Shown: piece after piece, positions 43,517 to 52,544 of the stretch
How positions within the stretch are numbered: position 1 is the stretch's first letter
Layout of the letters: every line of letters begins with the position of its first letter
Position numbers and translations under genes: made by a program
Notes under the pieces: model-generated
Databases searched by the model: none
What the model saw: the letters and a program-made list of their open reading frames with translations, nothing else
What the model was told of the DNA's origin: nothing
Source: Larkinella sp. C7
Lineage (GTDB): Bacteria > Bacteroidota > Bacteroidia > Cytophagales > Spirosomataceae
DNA length: 64,000 nucleotides
Assembly: GCF_006149005.1 (NCBI RefSeq)
Contig: NZ_VBSL01000001.1
Coordinates: forward strand, 1,063,443 to 1,127,442
Direction of reading: 5' to 3'

Positions 43517-45274
43517 ATGAAATCAAAAATGGAACGTTTGACGACGCTTTTCTTTACCAGCTATGCCCTGTTTCTGCTCTTTTCCACGCCGGGACTGGCG
43601 CAAACGGGCCGAGGAGATCGCATCAGCGGCTTGAACTTCGCCACCCGGAGCCCGGTTGTGGCCAGCCACGGCATGGTGGCGACGGCTCATCCCCTGGCGT
43701 CACAAATCGGCCTCGACATGCTGAAACAGGGCGGAACCGCCGTCGATGCGGCCATTGCGGCCAACGCGGCCCTGGGCGTGCTGGAACCCAACAACTGCGG
43801 CATCGGTGGCGATTTATTCGCCATCGTCTGGTCGGCCAAAGACCGGAAACTGTATGGCCTGAACGCCAGCGGTCGGTCGCCCCGGGGGCTGACATCCGAC
43901 AAATTAAAGGCGGTTTTAGGCGATAGCAAGACGATTCCACTGTATGGCCCCCTCTCGGTTTCGGTGCCGGGAACCATAGATGGCTGGTTCGAATTGCACC
44001 GGCGGTTTGGCAAACTCGCCATGAAAACCCTGCTGGCGCCCGGCATTCGTTACGCCCGCGAAGGCGCTCCCGTTCCATCGGTCATTGCCTATTCGTGGCA
44101 GGAGGCCGTTCGGCGGCTGGAAGCGAGCCGGTCCACGATTCAGGAGTTCGATAACTTCCGACGAACCTTTCTGATCAATCAGTTACCTCCCCAAGAAGGA
44201 CAAATCTTCAAAAACGCGGATTTGGCGGCTACCTACGAAAAGATCGCCAACGGCGGTCGGGATGCTTTTTACAAAGGGGCGATTGCATCAGTCATCGATC
44301 GGTATGCCCGAAAAACCGGGCTATACCTGCGCAAGGAAGATCTGGCTAGCCACAAAAGTACCTGGGTCGATCCGGTTTCGGTCAACTACCGGGGTTTCGA
44401 TGTTTTTGAATTACCCCCCAACGGCCAGGGAGTTGCCGTGCTCCAGATGCTGAACATGCTGGAAGCGTATGACTTAAAGAAAATGGGACATAACAGCGCG
44501 GAGTATCTGCACGTATTGACGGAAGTCAAAAAGCTGTCTTTCGAAGACCGCGCCCGGTTTTATGCAGATCCGGACTTCGCCAAAATACCGCTATCCTGGT
44601 TGTTATCGAAGGACTATGCTGCCCGGCGTCGGAAATTGATCGATCCGAAACAGGCTGCCAAACGAGTCGATTCCGGCGCTCTGCCGCTGCGGGAAGGCGA
44701 CACGACCTACCTCACCGTGGCCGACGACGAAGGCAATATCGTGTCGTTGATTCAAAGCAACATGCTCGAATTTGGCAGTGGACTGGTGCCCGACGGGCTG
44801 GGATTTGTTTTTCACAACCGGGGGACGAGTTTCAGCCTGCAGGCCGGTCATGCCAACGAATACAAACCGGGCAAACGGCCCTTCAGCACCATCATCCCGG
44901 CTTTTGTCCTGAAAGACGGAAAACCGTTCCTGAGTTTTGGCGTCATGGGCGGAGCCATGCAACCGCAGGGCCACGTTCAGATTCTGTGTAATCTCCTGGA
45001 TTTCGGTATGAACGTGCAGGAAGCGGGCGACGCGGCCCGGTTCAGCCATTCCGGCAGCAGCGAACCCATTGGCACCCTAATGCTGGACGGCGGTCACCTG
45101 GCGCTGGAAAGCGGTATTTCAAAAGACGTCCGCGAAGAACTGGAGCGCCGGGGCCACCACCTGGTTCCAAAGGATTTCTTCGGTGGCTATCAGGCCATTC
45201 TGTCCGATACCACGCATAAAGTCTATCACGGTGCCTCGGAGATGCGAAAGGATGGGCAAGCGGTGGGCTATTAA
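43517..45274 (+). CDS. ggt: gamma-glutamyltransferase
   Basis: 585 residues from the ATG at 43517 (signal peptide through GLAQTG). A periplasmic Ntn hydrolase: it cuts itself into large and small subunits and cleaves gamma-glutamyl bonds of glutathione and similar peptides. AVDAAIAANAALGVLEPNNC and GIGGDLFAIVWS are family marks; the self-processing and nucleophile Thr is in REGDTTYLTVADDEGN. The C-terminal GGAMQPQGHVQILCNLLDFG and the substrate loop NMLEFGSGLVPDGLGF fit. Solo on its strand, divergent from GNAT. Confidence 0.95.
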   Translation: MKSKMERLTTLFFTSYALFLLFSTPGLAQTGRGDRISGLNFATRSPVVASHGMVATAHPLASQIGLDMLKQGGTAVDAAIAANAALGVLEPNNCGIGGDLFAIVWSAKDRKLYGLNASGRSPRGLTSDKLKAVLGDSKTIPLYGPLSVSVPGTIDGWFELHRRFGKLAMKTLLAPGIRYAREGAPVPSVIAYSWQEAVRRLEASRSTIQEFDNFRRTFLINQLPPQEGQIFKNADLAATYEKIANGGRDAFYKGAIASVIDRYARKTGLYLRKEDLASHKSTWVDPVSVNYRGFDVFELPPNGQGVAVLQMLNMLEAYDLKKMGHNSAEYLHVLTEVKKLSFEDRARFYADPDFAKIPLSWLLSKDYAARRRKLIDPKQAAKRVDSGALPLREGDTTYLTVADDEGNIVSLIQSNMLEFGSGLVPDGLGFVFHNRGTSFSLQAGHANEYKPGKRPFSTIIPAFVLKDGKPFLSFGVMGGAMQPQGHVQILCNLLDFGMNVQEAGDAARFSHSGSSEPIGTLMLDGGHLALESGISKDVREELERRGHHLVPKDFFGGYQAILSDTTHKVYHGASEMRKDGQAVGY

Positions 45275-45280
45275 TGAAAG

Positions 45281-45373
45281 AATTATAAATGTGAAATGAG
45301 GAATGCTCAATGTACAAGTGAAGTAAAGCTGGCTACTTTTACATTGAGCATTCCTCATTTTACATTTATAATT
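45281..45373. repeat. heptad hairpin 11 (convergent ggt and class D beta-lactamase)
   Basis: Arms 45281-45319 and 45335-45373 match at 37 of 39 positions (one mismatch is a wobble); loop of 15 bases. The AAATGAGGAATGCT block is shared with hairpin 10. Confidence 0.9.
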
Positions 45374-45377
45374 TCCT

Positions 45378-46169
45378 TCAAATTCCCAGTTCCTTCAAAA
45401 TCGCTTCCGTAATCTGGCGACGGGCGGAGATGAACGTAGCGGGAACCGGTTTTGGACTTTCTACATTGGTGGCAAAATAATAGACCTTGTCCCCTTTCTC
45501 CACGTAGCCTACAAACCAGCCGATGTTGGGATTGGCACTCCCACCAGCCCAACCCGTTTTGCCGTAGAGTTTTGAACCCGGTTTTTCGTCGATCAGCATG
45601 ATTTTTTTCAGAACCGCCAGGTTTTTGGGTGCAAACGGCACCTTGCCCTCGTGAATCCGGCGCAACAGATCGATTTGTTGCTCCTGTGTAATCGTGGATT
45701 TGCCTTCCAGCCAGAATGAATCCAGGTTGTCGGCCTGGATGTCCAGTTTTCCGTAGCCAACTTTAGCAACCCACTCGCGCATCCGTTTCAGGCCCACTTT
45801 CCGGGCCACTTCCTGGTAACACGGCACGCAGGAAACTTTAAAGGCGGTTTCGAGCGTATTGTCGCGGTTCCAGGTTTCAATGTCCCGTTTGACGCTATCC
45901 CATTTCATGACGGAATGTTCGTCTTTCAGAACACCGGTTTCCAGACCGATCAGTGTGTTGAGAATCTTGAACGTGGACGCGGGCAGAAATCCCTGCCGGG
46001 TGCGTTCGAACTGATACGCCGTGTAATGGTCACGCTGTGGATCGTAGAGCAGAAAAGACCCTTTCAGTTTCTGTTCGGTAAAAAACCGTTCGAAATCCGG
46101 ACGTTCCGTCACGGAAGCGGGGCGGTAGCTCAGCAGAAAAAGAGATGCGAGGGCAACCAGGATCTTCAT
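45378..46169 (-). CDS. class D (OXA-type) beta-lactamase
   Basis: 263 residues from the ATG at 46169 (signal peptide MKILVALASLFLLSY). Motifs: S65-T-F-K68, S113-C-V115, Y139-G-K141 in place of the usual Tyr-Gly-Asn, W153-L, and K204-T-G206. The serine acylation set is intact, so it likely opens beta-lactams in the periplasm; the Lys in the Tyr-Gly motif may shift activity. A Cys pair (C114, C117) could form a disulfide. It follows a lipoprotein gene by 13 bases on the same strand and is convergent with ggt. No regulator is adjacent. Confidence 0.93.
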   Translation of the reverse strand: MKILVALASLFLLSYRPASVTERPDFERFFTEQKLKGSFLLYDPQRDHYTAYQFERTRQGFLPASTFKILNTLIGLETGVLKDEHSVMKWDSVKRDIETWNRDNTLETAFKVSCVPCYQEVARKVGLKRMREWVAKVGYGKLDIQADNLDSFWLEGKSTITQEQQIDLLRRIHEGKVPFAPKNLAVLKKIMLIDEKPGSKLYGKTGWAGGSANPNIGWFVGYVEKGDKVYYFATNVESPKPVPATFISARRQITEAILKELGI

Positions 46170-46182
46170 AAAAAGGGAAACA

Positions 46183-47661
46183 TTACGGTTTGGACGAGAT
46201 GGACTGAATTTTGGCAAACTTACCCGCTCCGCCTTTTTCACCCAGGGCTGGCTCAAAACCGAGTTGAATAATGGACCCCTTCCAGGTGGGTACTTTGGTC
46301 ATATCGATTTCATACGTCCGGTACTGACCGTCGCCAATAATCGGAAAATCGACAAAGTTTCCGGCCACAAATTCGGGGTCTTTCGGCACCATCCACCGGA
46401 GCCGGGCCTGCGTTGCATCGGTTTTGAAAGCTCCTTTGATGTACATCTTCGGCACATCGGCCGCCTGATACATTTCATTGGGGCCAATCATCAGGAAACT
46501 CCCGTTATCGAGCGGCAGATCCAGTTCGTTTTTAATGGGCCAGCCGCGATCGGTTCCCTGATAATACCACCACGATTGCCGGTCGGCCACAAAGCGATAA
46601 TCCGGCGCCAGTTTGGGGCGGGGTTGCGCATAGACATACTTCCGGATGTCGTCGAGCGTGCCGACGACCAGCGTATAATCGTACTGATACTGAATATTGT
46701 AGTCGATGACTTCGTAGGCCGAAGGCGTAATGTAAGCCGTCGTGAAGTCGTATTCGCCCCCAATGGGTGAGGTTCCGAAAATACCGCCGATAAAATAGTG
46801 GTGGTTCGGTTTATAGACTGCTACCCCCCAATTGGCATCGTTGACCATCGCCATCCAGTTTTCCGGGGAGATCAGCGGCTGTCCGCCGAAAATTTCGTTG
46901 ACGGTCTGGCTACTCGTTTTGGTGAGTACATCATTGGTAAAAGGGCGCGCACCCGTATAGGCAACGACATTCCGGAACGGCGCATTCAGAAAGACGGCCG
47001 GCAACTCCTGCGGTTTTGCCGAATATTGTTTCGTATCACTCCGGTTGTTGTTCAGCCGGTGACGCACTTTAACGGTATTTTTATCGAGCGTGATCCAGGT
47101 TTCAATCGTGCATTCGCCAACCACATTATCGTTGGGCCAGATCATCGGCACGGTTTTGACGTAAATTTCCCGCCCATCATTCCGCGACTCAAGCACTTTC
47201 GAACGGTTGCCAAAAACGTCGCCCGACATAATCGGGTTCCAGCCCAACTCCTGCCATTGCGGATGGGGTTGTTTGCCGCCCGGCGCAAAGGGCGTCGGCC
47301 CGGCATAAAACGACGCCTGAATCTGACGACCCGAATCCCAGTTGTTCACCAGGTTCTGCCCGTTGGCCGACGTGGCCAGGTAGGTAATGGCCCCCCCCAT
47401 GTTCAGATCGACGCTCAGGCGAAGGGACCCGTTATCGATGTAAGAAGGCCGGGCCGGTGGATTGGGCAAACCGGTGATGGGCGAGGTTCCGGGGCCGCTC
47501 CCGCCCGTATTTCCCCCCGGCGTTCCCGGCGTACCGGGCGTTCCGGGCGTACCACCCTGGTTGGAAGGCGTCCGCCAGACCCGCTCTTCGTATTTATAAC
47601 AGCCTGCAAACGTCAGACCAACCACCGCTATCAGCACCCATGCACGTCGACGTATCATCAT
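46183..47661 (-). CDS. secreted lipoprotein with Gly-Thr-Pro repeat linker
   Basis: Lipoprotein of 492 residues (lipobox FAGC; the first two codons are both Met). After an Arg-Thr-Pro stretch comes a Gly-Thr-Pro repeat linker of about 40 residues (GTPGTPGTPGTPGGNTGG), then a beta-rich domain of ~400 residues (DNGSLRLSVDLNMGGAITYL, TIETWITLDKNTVKVRHRLNN, YQYDYTLVVGTLDDIRKYVY). This body resembles galactose-mutarotase-like or sugar-binding folds but I cannot name a family. The 3' end lies 13 bases before the beta-lactamase start, so they may be co-transcribed. Function unknown. Confidence 0.7.
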   Translation of the reverse strand: MMIRRRAWVLIAVVGLTFAGCYKYEERVWRTPSNQGGTPGTPGTPGTPGGNTGGSGPGTSPITGLPNPPARPSYIDNGSLRLSVDLNMGGAITYLATSANGQNLVNNWDSGRQIQASFYAGPTPFAPGGKQPHPQWQELGWNPIMSGDVFGNRSKVLESRNDGREIYVKTVPMIWPNDNVVGECTIETWITLDKNTVKVRHRLNNNRSDTKQYSAKPQELPAVFLNAPFRNVVAYTGARPFTNDVLTKTSSQTVNEIFGGQPLISPENWMAMVNDANWGVAVYKPNHHYFIGGIFGTSPIGGEYDFTTAYITPSAYEVIDYNIQYQYDYTLVVGTLDDIRKYVYAQPRPKLAPDYRFVADRQSWWYYQGTDRGWPIKNELDLPLDNGSFLMIGPNEMYQAADVPKMYIKGAFKTDATQARLRWMVPKDPEFVAGNFVDFPIIGDGQYRTYEIDMTKVPTWKGSIIQLGFEPALGEKGGAGKFAKIQSISSKP

Positions 47662-47722
47662 AGTTGTAAAGGAGACTAACCTGTTAATTTTCCGATCAAT
47701 AAATATCTGTTTCTTTCAGAAC

Positions 47723-47744
47723 GTAAACTTGGGGATAAGTTTAC
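47723..47744. promoter_or_regulatory. palindrome before the methyltransferase gene
   Basis: GTAAACTT and AAGTTTAC (47723-47730, 47737-47744), 6-base loop, in a divergent gap. Candidate operator; no regulator is known for it. Confidence 0.4.
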
Positions 47745-47801
47745 AAAATAATGGCTTTAATGTTTAACTTGGCCGCTATTTAAACCAAAAGCAATTCAAT
47801 A

Positions 47802-48635
47802 ATGGGCCTGAAAAGCTTGATTCCCAACTCGATAAAAACCGCACTAAAGAATGTCATTCCGGTTTCCGTCATCGATCAACTGGAAATTATCACCGGTGAG
47901 CGGGATGCACTCACTCCTCCGTCCAGGATGATTTTTATCGGTGACGGCGATTTCAGGAAAGTAGGGAAACTCACGATCGACCGGATGAAAGAAATCGGTG
48001 ACCTTCAGTCAACCGACCGCGTTCTGGACGTCGGCAGCGGTATTGGCCGGCTGGCCATTCCCCTGACCGAATACTTGAAAACGCCCGGTGGATACGACGG
48101 CATCGAGATTGTCAAAGACGGCGTAGACTGGTGTAACAAGGAAGTACACAAACGCTTCCCGAACTTCAACTTTCACCACCTGAACGTCTACAACAAGATG
48201 TATAACCCGAACGGAACCATGCAGGGCCACGAGCTGCGGTTTCCGTTTGAGTCTGCAACCTTCGATTATGTCATTCTGAATTCGGTGTTTACTCACATGC
48301 TCGAACCGGATTTTGAGCGGTATCTGGCCGAAATTTCGCGGACGTTGAAGAAGGGCGCGCGGGGCTACATCACCATGTTTTTGCTAAACGAGGAATCCCG
48401 CCGGTTGAATGCCGAAGGAAAAAACAAGTACGATCGACACCTGACGCCCTTTACGGACAACACGATGGTATATCTCCAGGATCTGCCCGAAAGTATGATT
48501 GCGTTCGATGAAACCTACGCCCGGAAAGCGTTTGAAAAAGCCGGGTTGACCATTCGCGATATTAAGTTTGGCAACTGGTGTGGTCGACTCAATACCGTTG
48601 ATTACCAGGATTTGATCTTTGTGACTAAAAAATAG
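47802..48635 (+). CDS. class I SAM-dependent methyltransferase
   Basis: 277 residues, cytoplasmic, no signal. Rossmann SAM site DRVLDVGSGIGRLAIPLTEY near residue 73, then IEIVKDGVDWCNK, and FDYVILNSVFTHMLEPDFERY as motif post I. The N-terminal ~60 residues (SLIPNSIKTALKNVIPVSVI) are typical of surface polysaccharide or sugar methyltransferases. Substrate unknown. A perfect hairpin follows the stop. Confidence 0.88.
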   Translation: MGLKSLIPNSIKTALKNVIPVSVIDQLEIITGERDALTPPSRMIFIGDGDFRKVGKLTIDRMKEIGDLQSTDRVLDVGSGIGRLAIPLTEYLKTPGGYDGIEIVKDGVDWCNKEVHKRFPNFNFHHLNVYNKMYNPNGTMQGHELRFPFESATFDYVILNSVFTHMLEPDFERYLAEISRTLKKGARGYITMFLLNEESRRLNAEGKNKYDRHLTPFTDNTMVYLQDLPESMIAFDETYARKAFEKAGLTIRDIKFGNWCGRLNTVDYQDLIFVTKK

Positions 48636-48636
48636 C

Positions 48637-48680
48637 GTTTTTGTCGTTGCACTGCGGTTTCCGGGTGCAACGACAAAAAC
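48637..48680. terminator. perfect hairpin after the methyltransferase gene
   Basis: Sixteen-base perfect arms (48637-48652 and 48665-48680), 12-base loop. The lower stem is T/A-rich, so it may end transcription; no T tract follows. Confidence 0.65.
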
Positions 48681-48717
48681 ATTTAAAAGTTTTTCTTCCT
48701 AATTCGTCTCCATCCAC

Positions 48718-48725
48718 TAATTTTG
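48718..48725 (+). promoter_or_regulatory. candidate -7 element of carB
   Basis: TAATTTTG matches TAnnTTTG. A start here would give a leader of about 210 bases before the carB ATG. Confidence 0.35.
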
Positions 48726-48860
48726 TGGGATTTTTGACCATACCGAAACAGATTGGCTTCGGAAGCAACTAAACGGTGCGCCCTGTGTCTGCGTTCCGGT
48801 CGCTGTGCCAACCTGTTTTCGCTTCGGGCCAGTACGTTTCAGGGGGTCAGGAATAGTGAT

Positions 48861-48888
48861 TGTGTGTTAAGGATTGACACACATTTTT
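48861..48888 (+). promoter_or_regulatory. possible attenuator hairpin in the carB leader
   Basis: TGTGTGT and ACACACA with a 9-base loop, followed by TTTTT. Weak but shaped like a terminator before a pyrimidine gene. No alternative antiterminator pairing was found by eye. Confidence 0.25.
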
Positions 48889-48943
48889 CATCGGTTTGCC
48901 GTGGCAACGGTCGCCAGATTCATTATTCATTCGTCTCACTGTA

Positions 48944-51838
48944 ATGCCCAAAGACTCCTCCATCCGTTCGATTCTCATTATCGGCTCCGGCCCTATTGTC
49001 ATCGGTCAGGCCTGCGAATTCGACTATGCCGGTTCACAGGCCGCCCGTTCGCTGCGCGAAGAAGGCATCGAGGTATCGCTGATTAACTCGAATCCGGCCA
49101 CGATCATGACCGATCCGATCAATGCCGACTACGTCTATCTGAAACCGCTTGAGAAAAAATCCATCGTCGAAATTCTCAAAAAGCATCAGGAAGAAGGTCA
49201 TCCCATCGATGCGGTTTTACCAACCATGGGTGGCCAAACGGCTTTAAACCTGGCCATCGACTGCGATAAAGCCGGTATCTGGAAAAAATACGGTGTCCGC
49301 ATCATCGGTGTGGATATCAAAGCCATCGAGACCACCGAAGACCGCGAGAAATTCCGGCTGAAAATGATCGAACTGGGGGTTGGCGTTTGCAAAGGACGCA
49401 CGGCCCGTTCGTTTCTCGAAGGAAAAGAAATTGCCCAGGAAATCGGTTTTCCGCTCGTTATCCGGCCTTCCTATACCCTCGGCGGAACCGGGGGCGGTTT
49501 TGTCGACCTGCCGGAAGACTTCGATCAGGCGCTCAACAACGGGCTGCACGCGTCGCCGGTGCATGAAGTACTGGTTGAACAAAGCGTGATGGGCTGGAAA
49601 GAGTATGAGCTGGAACTCCTCCGCGACGGTGCCGGCAATTTCATCATCATCTGCTCCATCGAGAACTTCGACCCGATGGGGATTCACACCGGCGACAGCA
49701 TCACGGTGGCTCCGGCAATGACCCTGCCCGATACGCTCTACCAGCAGATGCGCGATCTGGCCATTAAAATGATGGACGGCATCGGTAAATTTGCCGGTGG
49801 CTGTAACGTTCAATTCTCGGTCAATCCGGCCGACGATTCCATCATCGCCATTGAAATCAACCCGCGCGTGAGCCGGTCGTCGGCCCTGGCGTCGAAGGCC
49901 ACCGGGTATCCGATTGCGAAAATCGCGGCCAAAATGGCGATTGGTTACAACCTGGACGAACTGATCAACCCGATCACCGGCTCGACTTCGGCGTTCTTCG
50001 AACCCGCTATCGACTACGTGATTGTGAAAGTCCCGCGCTGGAATTTCGACAAATTTCCGGGTGCCGACCGCTCGCTGGGCCTGCAAATGAAATCCGTAGG
50101 CGAAGCGATGGGCATTGGCCGCAACTTTCAGGAAGCCTTGCAGAAAGCCTGCCAGTCGCTCGAAATCCGGCGCAACGGCCTGGGTGCCGATGGCCGGGAA
50201 CTGACCGACCAGGCCGCCCTTACCCACAGTCTGGCACACCCAAGCTGGAACCGCCTGTTCCATATCTACGACGCCTTCAAAATCGGAATGTCGTTCAAAA
50301 CCATCCAGAACCTGACCAAAATCGACAAATGGTTTTTATACCAGATCGAAGAACTGGTGGAACTGGAAAAAGAAATCGGAAAGTACGATCTGGAAGATGT
50401 ACCGGCCGCTTTGATTCTGAAAGCCAAGCAGAAAGGCTATGCCGACCGCCAGTTGGCGCATTTGCTGGGGGTCAAGGAAAGCAAGATTTACGATTTCCGT
50501 CAGGAACACAACATCCGGCGCGTCTTCAAATGCGTAGACACCTGCGCGGCTGAGTTTGAAGCCCGGACGCCCTATTACTACTCGACCTTCAACAGTCCGC
50601 AATTGCCCAGTGCCGGTGGCGCGTTCCCCGAAACAGGGGCTCTGCCCGTTGGTTTGCTAGCCGGAAATGAGTCGATCACAAGCGATCGCAAGAAAGTCGT
50701 CATTCTTGGTTCAGGTCCGAACCGCATCGGGCAAGGCATCGAGTTCGATTATTCGTGCGTACACGGCGTTCTGGCCGCCAAGGAGTGTGGCTATGAGACG
50801 ATCATGATCAACTGTAATCCCGAAACCGTCTCGACCGACCCTGATATTGCTGATAAACTGTATTTTGAACCGGTTTTCTGGGAGCACGTTCACGCCATCA
50901 TCATGCACGAAAACCCCGTGGGGGTCATTGTACAGCTGGGCGGACAAACGGCTTTGAAAATGGCCGAAAAGCTGACGCGCTACGGCATTAAAATCATCGG
51001 AACGGATTACGAATCCCTGGATTTGGCCGAAGATCGCGGGCGATTCTCGGCGCTGCTGCGCGATTACAACATTCCGTATCCGAAATTCGGAACGGTGCGC
51101 GGTTCCGACGAAGCCGTTGAGCTGTCACGCGAGTTGGGTTTCCCGCTTCTGGTTCGGCCCAGCTACGTTCTCGGCGGTCAGAGCATGAAGATTGTGCTCA
51201 ATGAACAGGAACTGGAGCAACACGTCGTCAAGATTCTGCACGACATTCCCGACAACAACATCCTGCTTGATCACTTCCTCGAAAACGCCATTGAAGCCGA
51301 AGCGGACGCCATTTGCGACGGGGAGGATGTCTACATCATCGGGGTGATGGAACACATCGAACCGGCCGGGATTCACTCGGGTGATTCCTACGCCGTGTTG
51401 CCGACTTTCGACCTGAGCGAAGCCGTCATCCAGCAAATCGAAGCCCACACCCGGACGATTGCCAAAGCGTTGAAAACCGTCGGGCTGATCAACATTCAGT
51501 TTGCGGTGAAAGACGAAATGGTGTACATCATCGAAGCCAATCCCCGGGCGTCGCGGACGGTGCCGTTCATCTGCAAAGCCTACCAGGAACCGTATGTCAA
51601 CTACGCCACGAAGGTGATGCTGGGCGAGAAAAAGGTGAAGGATTTTGACTTCAAACCGGTCAAAAAAGGCTATGCGATCAAAATACCGGTATTCTCGTTC
51701 AACAAGTTCCCGAATGTGAACAAGGAACTCGGCCCGGAAATGAAATCGACCGGTGAAGGCATTTACTTCATCGACGACCTGGAAGACGAGTTTTTCCAGA
51801 AAGTCTACTCCGAGCGGAATTTGTATCTGAGCCGGTAG
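48944..51838 (+). CDS. carB: carbamoyl-phosphate synthase large subunit without the MGS domain
   Basis: 964 residues. Makes carbamoyl phosphate for pyrimidines and arginine using ammonia from CarA. The start at 48944 (MPKDSSIRSILIIGSGPIVI) is the family N-terminus; the longest frame adds 16 residues. Two ATP-grasp halves are complete (EFDYAGSQAARSL, NPRVSRSSALASKATGYPIA; KVVILGSGPNRIGQGIEFDY, NPRASRTVPFICKAYQEPY). The protein stops right after PEMKSTGEGIYFIDDLEDEF, so the ~130-residue C-terminal allosteric MGS domain of E. coli CarB is missing. carA is not in the window. Confidence 0.97.
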   Translation: MPKDSSIRSILIIGSGPIVIGQACEFDYAGSQAARSLREEGIEVSLINSNPATIMTDPINADYVYLKPLEKKSIVEILKKHQEEGHPIDAVLPTMGGQTALNLAIDCDKAGIWKKYGVRIIGVDIKAIETTEDREKFRLKMIELGVGVCKGRTARSFLEGKEIAQEIGFPLVIRPSYTLGGTGGGFVDLPEDFDQALNNGLHASPVHEVLVEQSVMGWKEYELELLRDGAGNFIIICSIENFDPMGIHTGDSITVAPAMTLPDTLYQQMRDLAIKMMDGIGKFAGGCNVQFSVNPADDSIIAIEINPRVSRSSALASKATGYPIAKIAAKMAIGYNLDELINPITGSTSAFFEPAIDYVIVKVPRWNFDKFPGADRSLGLQMKSVGEAMGIGRNFQEALQKACQSLEIRRNGLGADGRELTDQAALTHSLAHPSWNRLFHIYDAFKIGMSFKTIQNLTKIDKWFLYQIEELVELEKEIGKYDLEDVPAALILKAKQKGYADRQLAHLLGVKESKIYDFRQEHNIRRVFKCVDTCAAEFEARTPYYYSTFNSPQLPSAGGAFPETGALPVGLLAGNESITSDRKKVVILGSGPNRIGQGIEFDYSCVHGVLAAKECGYETIMINCNPETVSTDPDIADKLYFEPVFWEHVHAIIMHENPVGVIVQLGGQTALKMAEKLTRYGIKIIGTDYESLDLAEDRGRFSALLRDYNIPYPKFGTVRGSDEAVELSRELGFPLLVRPSYVLGGQSMKIVLNEQELEQHVVKILHDIPDNNILLDHFLENAIEAEADAICDGEDVYIIGVMEHIEPAGIHSGDSYAVLPTFDLSEAVIQQIEAHTRTIAKALKTVGLINIQFAVKDEMVYIIEANPRASRTVPFICKAYQEPYVNYATKVMLGEKKVKDFDFKPVKKGYAIKIPVFSFNKFPNVNKELGPEMKSTGEGIYFIDDLEDEFFQKVYSERNLYLSR

Positions 51839-51841
51839 TCA

Positions 51842-51854
51842 CCCTGTCAGCGGT
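51842..51854. repeat. copy of the CCCTGTCAGCGGT repeat
   Basis: The 13 bases here are identical to 56926-56938, which lies inside a hairpin in another intergenic gap. Confidence 0.6.
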
Positions 51855-51869
51855 GAGTTGAAATTTACT

Positions 51870-51911
51870 GCCGACAGTCAACAGCAAATGCTGTTGACTG
51901 TCGGCTTTTTT
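51870..51911 (+). terminator. terminator of carB
   Basis: Fifteen-base perfect arms (51870-51884, 51891-51905) then six T. The convergent lipoprotein gene's stop lies in this tail. Confidence 0.93.
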
Positions 51912-52344
51912 AATTTCTGAGAAACGAGTGCCTAAAGCAATCGTTACAGTTATCGGCCAGTTCGAGCTCCTTATTTGAGAATCGTCTGATTATGGTTCCG
52001 TTCATCAGGAAAGAAGAATAATAATTAATCGTATCCTTCTTATGCCGTATGAAATGATCAACAACCAAACTTGGCTCCTTGGAATTACTGTAAATGCTTT
52101 CTGCACCGGTTAACCGGTAATTTCCTGAGTAAAAAAGTAAATTATTAATATATACTTCAAATACTCCGGCCGCTGTAAACCGCAAGATATGCACATCGCC
52201 GTTCTTGGGCTTTAGGTGCAAGCCAGCTATTCCACCAGTTGATGAAATCCAACGCCAGTCGCCTACAATGGGATGTTGTGGCTCAGTCGGTTGACAACCC
52301 CAGTTGATTAAGAAAAGAGCAAGTAGTGGTATAATCTTTTTCAT
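51910..52344 (-). CDS. lipocalin-like lipoprotein
   Basis: 144 residues. Signal MKKIIPLLALFLINWGC with lipobox NWGC. The mature start IVGDWRWISSTGGIAG resembles the lipocalin-like IVGxWxL pattern; beta strands such as VHILRFTAAGVFEVYINN follow. The tail has a Cys pair (NCNDCFRHSF). Its local base composition is more AT-rich than the neighbours. No named family; a ligand-binding barrel is a guess. Confidence 0.68.
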   Translation of the reverse strand: MKKIIPLLALFLINWGCQPTEPQHPIVGDWRWISSTGGIAGLHLKPKNGDVHILRFTAAGVFEVYINNLLFYSGNYRLTGAESIYSNSKEPSLVVDHFIRHKKDTINYYSSFLMNGTIIRRFSNKELELADNCNDCFRHSFLRN

Positions 52345-52544
52345 AAGATAGCTTTAAAGACGCTGAAGCTCAAGTGACCCCTAGTTACTATTAATGGTTG
52401 TAACACCAACAAAGAGTTAGATCATTTTCTGGGGTTGACAGCTGCCGTTTCATTTTAAGTATTTTATAATATCAGTAGAGCAACTGTTTAATCCGCTTTT
52501 GCGTTATATCTTTATCTCATAACCCGAACACCCGGTCGTTCAGC

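Larger units (their letters stand above)
48636..48943. other. 308-base gap, carB leader
   Basis: Holds a 16-base perfect hairpin after the methyltransferase gene, a TAATTTTG element, about 210 bases of GC-rich leader and a small hairpin near 48861-48883. No gene is seen. Confidence 0.55.

Noticed and set aside
49244-50263. 339-codon antisense frame in carB
   Set aside because: Shadow of a conserved gene.
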